Source of the DNA: Acidobacteriaceae bacterium
GTDB taxonomy: Bacteria > Acidobacteriota > Terriglobia > Terriglobales > Acidobacteriaceae
Reading direction: 5' to 3'
Assembly: GCA_003168235.1 (NCBI GenBank)
Contig: PMSZ01000259.1
Span: forward strand, 1-7,705
DNA length: 7,705 bases
Part shown: positions 1-5,612 of the stretch, in pieces
How the letters are laid out: each line of letters opens with the position of its first letter
Position numbering within the stretch: the first letter of the stretch is position 1
Notes under the pieces: generated by a model
Databases searched by the model: none
What the model saw: only the letters and a program-made list of their open reading frames with translations
What the model was told of the DNA's origin: nothing
Made by a program: the position numbers and the translations under genes

Positions 1-878
1 ACGCTGAAGCGCAGCTTGCGCGAGGAATCCTGCTGCAACTTGCTAGTTGTGAACGGCGGCGTGGCATTGCGGCGCCGCTCTTTTTTCTCGGCGGAGCGGA
101 CAACCCAATCGGCCTTTTCGAGCGCTGCGCGGATCTGTTCCGCCTGCTCGCCGTTCGTAACTTCGATCTTCTCTTCGCCCTTGCCCAGAAAACGAGCATC
201 GAACGCCGGAGGTTTGCCGGCGGCGAGATTGGCGTCAATTGTCCAGTATTCTTTCTTCTCGAAGGCTTTGATTTCGCGTTCGCGATCGACAATCAAGCGC
301 AGCGCAACCGTCTGCACACGTCCAGCGGAAAGCCCGCGGCGCACCTTGTCCCACAATAAAGGAGATACCTGGTAACCCACCAGGCGATCGAGCACGCGGC
401 GGGTCTGCTGCGCGTCAACCAGATTCCTATCGATGTCGCGCGGATGCTCGAACGCAGCCTTCACGGCCCGCTGCGTGATCTCGTTGAAAGTCACTCGGCG
501 AATACGGGCTCCGTCGCCAACGTCGTCGTTTTTCGCCTTGGCGCTTTTCTTGCCCTTCTTGGGCTTCTTGCCGTTCTGTTCGCCAAGTTCGTCGGCAAGA
601 TGAGCGGCGATGGCTTCGCCTTCGCGGTCCGGATCAGGCGCAAGATAGATATGGTCGGCCGAAAGCGCCAGCTTCTTCAGCTTGGCCAGCACTTTTTCTT
701 TTCCTGGGATGACGACGTACTCGGTTTCGAAGTCGTTTTCGAGATCGACACCGAGGCTGCTCTTGGGCAGATCTTTCACGTGACCGTAGGAAGCATCGAC
801 CGTGAATCCTTTGCCCAGATATTTCTGGATAGTTTTCGCCTTGGCCGGCGATTCGACAATGACTAGACCTTTGGACAA
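1..878 (-). CDS. topA: DNA topoisomerase I (type IA), N-terminal 292 residues, cut by window edge
   Basis: Type IA topoisomerase, which relaxes negatively supercoiled DNA by cutting one strand. I translated it from the minus strand because it runs off the left edge. The Toprim domain opens with VIVESPAKAKT (Glu9) and holds the metal-binding DPDREGEA motif (Asp82, Asp84, Glu86). The toroid part follows with RRVTFNEIT, QQTRRVLDRLVGYQ (residues 157-170), LSAGRVQ (183-189) and PPFTTSKLQQ (274-283). The active-site tyrosine of the family lies further on and is outside the window. The start is TTG at 878-876, preceded by GAGGA four bases upstream; residue 2 onward (SKGLVIVES) aligns with family N-termini. 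A lysine-rich segment (residues about 99-125) separates the Toprim part from the toroid. dprA lies upstream on the same strand, a frequent bacterial pairing, here interrupted by a small cassette. Identity is very secure; the exact start is fairly secure. Confidence 0.97.
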   Translation of the reverse strand, partial: MSKGLVIVESPAKAKTIQKYLGKGFTVDASYGHVKDLPKSSLGVDLENDFETEYVVIPGKEKVLAKLKKLALSADHIYLAPDPDREGEAIAAHLADELGEQNGKKPKKGKKSAKAKNDDVGDGARIRRVTFNEITQRAVKAAFEHPRDIDRNLVDAQQTRRVLDRLVGYQVSPLLWDKVRRGLSAGRVQTVALRLIVDREREIKAFEKKEYWTIDANLAAGKPPAFDARFLGKGEEKIEVTNGEQAEQIRAALEKADWVVRSAEKKERRRNATPPFTTSKLQQDSSRKLRFS

Positions 879-926
879 TGTTTCCTCAGTTTCGCGGTAT
901 TGGAATTGAAGCTAGCACGAATTGGA

Positions 927-959
927 GTCAGCTGTCAGCTATCAGCTATCAGCTATCAG
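927..959. repeat. Tandem heptamer repeat (RTCAGCT), left arm of cassette
   Basis: Read on the plus strand this is GTCAGCT, GTCAGCT, ATCAGCT, ATCAGCT and a partial ATCAG, so about 4.7 units of seven bases. The first 16 bases (927-942, GTCAGCTGTCAGCTAT) are the exact reverse complement of 1342-1357. The stop codon of the four-helix-bundle gene (TGA on the minus strand, 956-958) lies inside the last partial unit. It sits between that gene and topA. Confidence 0.9.
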
Positions 960-1315
960 TTAACCCCTTTCACTTTTTGCATCAGTGACGACAACATCTT
1001 TTTCACTTCAACCACCTGCGCTGTAAGACGCTCGTATGCTGGATTGCGGAAATATTCCAGGTCATGAGCGAGCAGGAGTTGGTACTCGAGCTCGCTTGCC
1101 GACCCCATTGACATCTGGAGAAAGCGAGCCATTTCCGCGTCACCTTTTCTACAGCAGCCCTCTGCGATGTTCATTCCAATCGACGCCGAAGACCGTCTCA
1201 TCTGACTTGTAAGACCAAAGATCTCATCCCGAGGAAAAGCCTTGCTCGATGCGTAAACGTCGAGCATAAGCCGATGTGACTTCTCCCAGACTCGAAGATT
1301 CTGAAAACTCTGCAC
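956..1315 (-). CDS. Four-helix-bundle protein, S23 / 23S rRNA intervening-sequence protein family
   Basis: A 119-residue protein of the small four-helix-bundle family first met as ORFs in 23S rRNA intervening sequences; it is related in fold to the Avd accessory protein of diversity-generating retroelements. Family hallmarks seen are FQNLRVWEKSHRL near the N-terminus, a FPRDEIFGLTSQMRRSS segment (about 28-44), the IGMNIAEG turn (46-53) and GSASELEYQLLLAHDL (71-86). Length is normal for the family. There is no signal peptide or membrane segment. The start is GTG at 1315, with AAGGG a few bases upstream on the minus strand. The molecular role is unknown; oligomeric nucleic-acid binding has been suggested for relatives. 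It lies between dprA and topA on their strand and is framed by inverted heptamer repeats, with its stop codon inside the left repeat. It could be cotranscribed with dprA and topA. Confidence 0.9.
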   Translation of the reverse strand: MQSFQNLRVWEKSHRLMLDVYASSKAFPRDEIFGLTSQMRRSSASIGMNIAEGCCRKGDAEMARFLQMSMGSASELEYQLLLAHDLEYFRNPAYERLTAQVVEVKKMLSSLMQKVKGVN

Positions 1316-1341
1316 GGACCCTTCGGTTTCACTGAAAACTA

Positions 1342-1357
1342 ATAGCTGACAGCTGAC
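1342..1357. repeat. Inverted copy of the heptamer repeat, right arm of cassette
   Basis: ATAGCTGACAGCTGAC on the plus strand, two AGCTGAC units plus two bases. It is the perfect 16-base reverse complement of 927-942. It begins 26 bases upstream of the four-helix-bundle GTG start and ends 8 bases short of the dprA stop codon, so it separates the two genes. Confidence 0.85.
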
Positions 1358-1365
1358 AACTGCTT

Positions 1366-2550
1366 CTAGAAGCTCTTCACAAAATTCCTTCCCGGCAACT
1401 GCCGCACTTTCCCATTCAGCTCGAGTTCGAATAGTGCGGCGAAGATTTCTGACGACGACATTTCGGCTTCCAGCAATTCCACCAGCTCATCGATGTGCGT
1501 GGATTCGTCGGCCTTCAGCAGCTTGAGGACCTTCTTCTCGTGGGGTGAGCTTGCTTCGTCCGGGAATAGAGATGCGGTTTCCGGCTCGGGAGATTCATTC
1601 TGCATCGCGCTGAGCGCCCCCTGCACATCGGTCGGCAGCTCTTCCCACACGTCCTCCCAGGTGGCAACCAGCTTCGCGCCCTGCTTGATCAGCGTGTTGG
1701 GTCCCCAGGCATTTTTGTTGGTCACGTTCCCCGGAACGGCGTAGACATCGCGATTTTGTTCGAGGGCGCAACGCGAGGTGATGCGTGTACCACTGTATTC
1801 CGCGGCTTCCACCACCAATACACCTGCCGCCATGCCGCTGATGATGCGGTTACGGATGGGAAAATTTTGCGGAGCAGGCGAAGTCCCAACCGGAAACTCA
1901 GTGATCAGCGCGCCGCCCAGTGCAAGCATCTGCTCGGTGAGGCGCGTATTTTCCTTCGGATACATGACGTCAATTCCGGTGCCGAGTACAGCGATCGTTT
2001 TTCCCTTGGCCGCGAGCGCGCCGCGATGCGACGACGTATCGATGCCGCGTGCCAGGCCGCTGATGATGACCAGTCCACGGGCGGCGAGGTCGGTCGAGAG
2101 ACGTTCGGCCATGCCGCTGCCGTAAGGCGTGGGATGACGCGTTCCGACCATCGCAATCCCCGGCTGCGAGAGAACCTCGACGCTTCCTTTCACGAACAAG
2201 ATTACCGGTGGGTCGTAAATTTCTTTCAGCCGCAACGGATATTCAGGATCGCCGAGCGAAATAAGTCTTGCGCCAGCCTCCACCGCCTTCATGCATTCCT
2301 GCCGCGCCAGTTCCATCGATTTCCCCGTGGCCAGCGATTGCGCGGAAACCGCTCTCATTCCCATTGCTTCGAGTTCCGTCAGCGTTGCGCGAAAGACGCG
2401 CTCGGCACTGCCGCAATGTTCGATGAGTTTCTTGATGCGGGTGGGGCCCAATCCCGGAGTCAAGGCGAGTGCGAGCCAGTAGGTTGCCTGTTCAGAAATT
2501 GAAGACGACGAAGCGACGGCTAAGTTGGGGGTTGCAATCTCGTTGGACAT
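1366..2550 (-). CDS. dprA: DNA-processing protein DprA (Smf)
   Basis: DprA binds incoming single-stranded DNA during natural transformation and loads RecA; it acts in the cytosol. Counting from ATG at 2550 (394 residues), a helix-hairpin-helix/SAM-like region comes first (about 24-65, with LTPGLGPTRIKKL). The Rossmann-like core follows, with VGTRHPTPYG (135-144), SGLARGID (164-171), IAVLGTGID, FPIRNRIISG (230-239) and SGTRITSRCALEQ ending in YAVPG. A linker leads to a C-terminal winged-helix-like domain (about 336-394) ending RQLPGRNFVKSF. An in-frame GTG at 2601 would add 17 residues (MRAILDRVFRLRLGSRE) but has no ribosome-binding site and would leave only 23 bases to mqnA, so I prefer the ATG. 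mqnA diverges upstream; topA follows downstream after the four-helix-bundle cassette. Family is certain, start less so. Confidence 0.95.
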   Translation of the reverse strand: MSNEIATPNLAVASSSSISEQATYWLALALTPGLGPTRIKKLIEHCGSAERVFRATLTELEAMGMRAVSAQSLATGKSMELARQECMKAVEAGARLISLGDPEYPLRLKEIYDPPVILFVKGSVEVLSQPGIAMVGTRHPTPYGSGMAERLSTDLAARGLVIISGLARGIDTSSHRGALAAKGKTIAVLGTGIDVMYPKENTRLTEQMLALGGALITEFPVGTSPAPQNFPIRNRIISGMAAGVLVVEAAEYSGTRITSRCALEQNRDVYAVPGNVTNKNAWGPNTLIKQGAKLVATWEDVWEELPTDVQGALSAMQNESPEPETASLFPDEASSPHEKKVLKLLKADESTHIDELVELLEAEMSSSEIFAALFELELNGKVRQLPGRNFVKSF

Positions 2551-2627
2551 CTCGCGTGACCCTAGCCTGAGGCGGAAAACTCTGTCAAGGATGGCGCGCA
2601 CAACACTTTTGGTATATTCGTAAAGTG
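2551..2627. promoter_or_regulatory. Divergent dprA / mqnA promoter region
   Basis: This 77-bp gap must hold promoters for both genes. On the plus strand TATATT (2613-2618) is a good -10 candidate, placing a start of transcription about at the mqnA start codon; no convincing -35 lies upstream. On the minus strand a perfect TTGACA (2588-2583) is followed 18 bases later by TAGGGT (2564-2559), which keeps only the three most conserved -10 bases and would also start transcription almost at the dprA ATG. Neither gene has a clear Shine-Dalgarno sequence, so short-leader or leaderless messages are possible. All of this is motif reading only. Confidence 0.4.
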
Positions 2628-3518
2628 ATGAGCCGGTTAAAGATCTCGGCCATTTCCTACCTGAACACAGCGCCTCTCATGTGGGATTTTGAGCATGCCG
2701 GAGCGGGTGCAGACCTTAATTTCGACATTTCCTACACCATCCCTTCGGCCTGCGCCGAGGCCTTGCGTGCCGGGACGGCCGACATTGGCATCATTCCGGC
2801 CGCGGCTTACGCAACCGTTCCTGACCTGGTCATCCTTCCCGACGTGGCGATTGCGGCGCGACGAGCGGTGCGTTCAATCCTGCTAGTGGGCGAGTCAGAC
2901 AGCCAACTCCACGCCGGTTCGTTGTCCGCAGAGCTTTCGTTGTCTGCAGAGCTTGCGTCGTCCGCAAAGCTATGGGCAAACCGCGTGCGCACGGTGGCGC
3001 TCGATACTTCGTCGATGACTTCGGTGGCCCTGGCCAAGATTCTTTTTGCAAAATGGCTGGGAGGAGCGCGCGATTACCGAGCGATGGCTCCGGACCTCGA
3101 TGCCATGCTCGGCACATGCGACGCGGCCTTGCTCATCGGAGACCCAGCGCTACAGGTCGACCGCACGCGCTATTTCACCCTCGACCTGGCGGAGGAATGG
3201 AAGAAGCGCACCGGAAAATCATTCGTATTCGCGTTCTGGGCGATTCGCAAACAAGCGCTTGAGGGACGCAACGGTCTCGCGATCGCGGAGGTCTTCAAGA
3301 AATCACGCGACCATGGCCTATTACCGGGAAACCTCGAAACCATTGCACAAGAGTGGGCTCCCCGTCTCGGGCTTACGACTGAACTGGTTCGCCTCTACCT
3401 GACGCAGAACATCCATTATTATCTCGATCCTCCCTGTCTTGAAGGTCTTGAGCTTTACTACCGCCTGGGTGCGGAAACCGGCGCGCTGCCACAAGCGCCG
3501 CCGCTTCGGTTCGTCTGA
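2628..3518 (+). CDS. mqnA: Chorismate dehydratase MqnA (futalosine pathway)
   Basis: MqnA removes water from chorismate to give 3-enolpyruvyl-benzoate, the entry step of the futalosine route to menaquinone; it is a soluble protein of periplasmic-binding-like fold. The family signature is clear: KISAISYLNTAPLMW at the N-terminus (Asn13 within SYLNT), the AEALRAGTADIGIIPAAAY segment (about 43-61), VRTVALDTSSMTSVALAKILF (120-140) and ALLIGDPAL, then the FAFWAIRK region. The length of 296 residues is slightly long, explained by an 18-bp triplication (residues 98-115) between the ILLV strand and VRTVALD. ATG at 2628 and GTG at 2625 are adjacent possible starts; neither has a strong ribosome-binding site. 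It diverges from dprA and ends 16 bases from the convergent carboxypeptidase-regulatory-like gene. mqnC lies about 2.1 kb downstream on the same strand. Confidence 0.93.
   Translation: MSRLKISAISYLNTAPLMWDFEHAGAGADLNFDISYTIPSACAEALRAGTADIGIIPAAAYATVPDLVILPDVAIAARRAVRSILLVGESDSQLHAGSLSAELSLSAELASSAKLWANRVRTVALDTSSMTSVALAKILFAKWLGGARDYRAMAPDLDAMLGTCDAALLIGDPALQVDRTRYFTLDLAEEWKKRTGKSFVFAFWAIRKQALEGRNGLAIAEVFKKSRDHGLLPGNLETIAQEWAPRLGLTTELVRLYLTQNIHYYLDPPCLEGLELYYRLGAETGALPQAPPLRFV
2919..2972 (+). repeat. Three 18-bp tandem repeats inside mqnA
   Basis: Copies lie at 2919-2936, 2937-2954 and 2955-2972. They are in frame and encode SLSAEL, SLSAEL and ASSAKL. Copies 1 and 2 differ at a single base (TCC to TCT); copy 3 is more diverged. 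The reading frame of mqnA is preserved, so the repeat lengthens a surface segment without breaking the gene. Confidence 0.9.
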
Positions 3519-3534
3519 TTGCGGTTCCTCAATC

Positions 3535-4611
3535 TTAGGGTTTGGCGGGGGTGTTCGGCACACTCGGTGTCAATCTTCGAATTATGAATTCCTGAAACAG
3601 GTTGGAAATGGCGGTTGTGCCGACGCCAATCGCCCCGTTTTCAAGTGTTAAACCCAACCCGTTGCGATCTTGCGCCGGATAATAGAGATTCGAGATGCCA
3701 CCCGCCGCCAGGCTCCCGAGGATGTTCGAGTAATTTGGCTGCCAGCGTCCATTGTCGCCTTTGCAGATCACCGAATTCGCGAGGGCATACAAGAACCGCG
3801 ACGCCTTGCTGCCGGTTCCTTTGTAGAAGTATCGCGGGTCCTGTTTCAGGAGCGATGGCAAGATCGCCCCTCCGATGAACGTGCCCGAAACAGTATCGGC
3901 ATACCCGGCGCCGAAGCGCTTTCCGTAACCTTGAGCGCCTTGTCCGTATTCGCTGAAGTGGTTCTGCCACTGCTCCACTCCGGCAGTCCCGCCCACCACT
4001 ACGAAGGTGAATGGATCCACCACAGTTCTAAAAGCAAGTTTGAACTTTTGCTTCGGTGTCAATGCAACCGCATTGGGGTTGTAGCTGACATAAAAGTTAG
4101 GAATGACGCCTAACACGCGCTGCTGCTCTTCAACCTTGATCTGCTCTTCTGCCACCTCGACCCGCGAGAGTCCTACTTGCACCTCGGTGAGTGCGTCGGC
4201 AACATTCATTGCAATCTGCGGGAGCGTCTCGCTCTCTCCTGAATGCAGGACTCCGGAAAACTTCTGCGGAGTGAAACCCGCCGAGCTAATCGCAAGACGG
4301 AAGGGCCCCGGCGTGACGTTGGCAAAAGAGAATCGGCCATCGTCACCAGTTACCACTTCCGGGCCCAGGAATTGATCCTCACCCGTGAGCCTTACTCTGG
4401 CGCCGGCTACAACAGCTCCACTCTGATCGACAATCGTTCCGCTGATACTTCCCGGCAATTGCCCGGGTGGTTGCTCCCCGGCAGAAACCGGGCCCACTTG
4501 CTTGGAATCAGGCGCAGGCGTTTGTGGCAGACTCTGTCCCAGGCAGAACGACGTCCAACCGAACGTAGCCAATGCCAGAATTGCGAATCCAGGCTTCAAC
4601 TGGGACGCCAT
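3535..4611 (-). CDS. Secreted carboxypeptidase-regulatory-like domain protein, Acidobacteria type
   Basis: A 358-residue exported protein of unknown role. Residues 1-25 form a signal peptide (hydrophobic core AILALATFG, likely cleavage near CLG/QS; the cysteine does not sit in a proper lipobox). A proline-rich linker leads to a CarboxypepD_reg-like beta-sandwich (about 54-140: GSISGTIVDQSGAVVAGA, then GDDGRFSFANVTPGPFRL and the AGF turn). This resembles the N-terminal domain of many acidobacterial surface and TonB-dependent proteins. A second region (about 168-358) has NFYVSYNPNAVALTPKQKF, YGQGAQGYGKRFGAGYAD, LPSLLKQDPRYFYKGTGS and GGISNLYYPAQDR, glycine- and aromatic-rich as in outer-membrane proteins; I recall this pattern from acidobacterial hypothetical proteins. 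The start ATG at 4611 has AGAGA six bases upstream. It is convergent with mqnA (16-bp gap) and divergent from dedA. Export is likely; function is not known. Confidence 0.88.
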   Translation of the reverse strand: MASQLKPGFAILALATFGWTSFCLGQSLPQTPAPDSKQVGPVSAGEQPPGQLPGSISGTIVDQSGAVVAGARVRLTGEDQFLGPEVVTGDDGRFSFANVTPGPFRLAISSAGFTPQKFSGVLHSGESETLPQIAMNVADALTEVQVGLSRVEVAEEQIKVEEQQRVLGVIPNFYVSYNPNAVALTPKQKFKLAFRTVVDPFTFVVVGGTAGVEQWQNHFSEYGQGAQGYGKRFGAGYADTVSGTFIGGAILPSLLKQDPRYFYKGTGSKASRFLYALANSVICKGDNGRWQPNYSNILGSLAAGGISNLYYPAQDRNGLGLTLENGAIGVGTTAISNLFQEFIIRRLTPSVPNTPAKP

Positions 4612-4888
4612 GAATATCTCTAGCCTTTTCCTTTCCCTATTCCCGATTCAAATTCGATCAGCCAGCGACTGGCGCGTTTTCACGCCGCAGGACAAAGCTC
4701 CGCCTGCGGCAGCACATCGCGCTGCCCATCACAGCATAATCTTCTTTCTTGGGTCCCGAATCACGCTCTGCGAGCTTTGATGCGCCATGGAACCCAGCAG
4801 GTTACGCCCCGACATTGCAATCAGTCGGAGCATAATGATTACCTAACATTACAAATCGCTCGCCGTAAAACCTGCTTTAATAGGCAAG
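4612..4888. other. Intergenic region with clustered hairpins between two divergent genes
   Basis: This 277-bp non-coding gap is the shared upstream region of the secreted-protein gene and dedA. It contains a series of inverted repeats: GCCAG-CGA-CTGGC (4661-4673), a weaker GGCG/CGCC stem around TTTT (4671-4686), and an 8-bp perfect stem GCCGCAGG (4684-4691) / CCTGCGGC (4703-4710) with an 11-base loop. None is followed by a T-run on either strand, so these are not ordinary intrinsic terminators. They could fold in the leader of the secreted-protein message or be protein-binding sites. Near dedA, TTTAAT (4876-4881) sits seven bases before the start codon. I see no gene or RNA gene here. Confidence 0.5.
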
Positions 4889-5548
4889 ATGCCCGTGCTG
4901 GCTCTTGTCTTGCTCGCTTCGAAAAAGAGCGCCCTGCGATGGCTGATCCATCTCGGCGGTCCCAGCTTGATTCTGCTCGGGCTCGTCGACAACTCGGTTA
5001 TCCCTCTTCCGGGCAGCACCGATATTGTCACCATTCTGCTCGCCGCCCACCGTCGTGAGCCCTGGTTCTATTACACGATTATGGCGACGGCCGGAGCGCT
5101 CCTCGGCGGCTATCTCACCTATCGCATGGCGCGCAAAGGTGGAAAGGAAACGCTGGAAAAGAGGTTCTCGCAAAAGAAGGTAAAGAAGGTTTACGCGATT
5201 TTTGAACGCTGGGGCTTCGCTGCAGTCGCGATCCCGGCCATACTTCCGCCACCATTTCCCATCGTCCCCATGCTTTTAGCCGCCGGCGCCCTACAGTATC
5301 CAACGAAAAAATTCCTCACTGCTCTGGCCGTGGGACGCGGCGTTCGGTTCACCATCCTCGCCTACCTCGGTTACCACTACGGGCGAGACATCGTAAGATT
5401 TTTCGGCCTGTATTACTGGCCCATACTTCTGGGTCTAATCGGCCTGTCGGTGCTCGGTGCACTCTATGGCCTGTACGAGTACAAACGCCGCCAGAAAGCT
5501 TCCAAGGCTGTGCGTCCGAAGGTGCAACCCCGTCGACGAACGGCCTAA
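4889..5548 (+). CDS. DedA-family (VTT/SNARE-associated domain) inner-membrane protein
   Basis: A polytopic membrane protein of 219 residues. DedA/VTT proteins include flippases for undecaprenyl phosphate and phospholipids and affect envelope stability; which substrate applies here cannot be told. Seen: a hydrophobic start, the LGLVDNSVIPLPGSTDIV re-entrant-loop motif (about 31-48) in place of the classic E-x-PIPGE type signature, a membrane segment around 58-80, a second half-repeat at about 108-135 with AIPAILPPPFPIVPMLLAAG, the VGRGVRF segment (148-154) with its conserved arginine, a further helix at 170-196, and a very basic tail (197-217) that should be cytosolic. The length is normal. 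ATG at 4889 has only a weak AGG four bases upstream, while a TTTAAT -10-like box is very close, so the message may have a minimal leader. mqnC follows 64 bases later and could be cotranscribed. Confidence 0.88.
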   Translation: MPVLALVLLASKKSALRWLIHLGGPSLILLGLVDNSVIPLPGSTDIVTILLAAHRREPWFYYTIMATAGALLGGYLTYRMARKGGKETLEKRFSQKKVKKVYAIFERWGFAAVAIPAILPPPFPIVPMLLAAGALQYPTKKFLTALAVGRGVRFTILAYLGYHYGRDIVRFFGLYYWPILLGLIGLSVLGALYGLYEYKRRQKASKAVRPKVQPRRRTA

Positions 5549-5612
5549 ATTCGCGGCGACGGCCTCGACAAGCTAAAATAGCGGTGACTAGCATTAACCG
5601 GGAGTAAGAAGG

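Larger units (their letters stand above)
927..1357. other. Putative repeat-bounded cassette carrying the four-helix-bundle gene
   Basis: The 431-bp block between and including the two 16-base inverted repeats contains only the small four-helix-bundle gene. Removing it would leave dprA and topA 56 bp apart (48 bases on the topA side, 8 on the dprA side), a normal operon spacing. That makes an insertion into a pre-existing dprA-topA unit plausible. No transposase is present and I see no clear target-site duplication: the bases outside the arms are GGA on the left and AAC on the right. Movement would therefore have to be helped in trans or have occurred by recombination between repeats. It could instead be an ancestral arrangement with repeats added later. 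Confidence 0.4.

Noticed and set aside
16..866. Plus-strand open frames at 16-375 and 444-866
   Set aside because: They are antisense to topA, whose minus-strand translation carries all the family motifs; the plus-strand products show no recognisable domain.
927..1357. CRISPR array or true insertion sequence
   Set aside because: Heptamer units are contiguous with no spacers, and no transposase or clear target-site duplication is present.
1756..2502. A 248-codon plus-strand open frame opposite dprA
   Set aside because: It is a shadow of dprA in GC-rich DNA, with an arginine/histidine-rich, low-plausibility protein and no ribosome-binding site evidence.
3517..3536. Small stem GATTG/CAATC in the gap between mqnA and the convergent gene as a terminator
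   Set aside because: Only five base pairs with an eight-base loop and no T-run on either strand, too weak to call a terminator.
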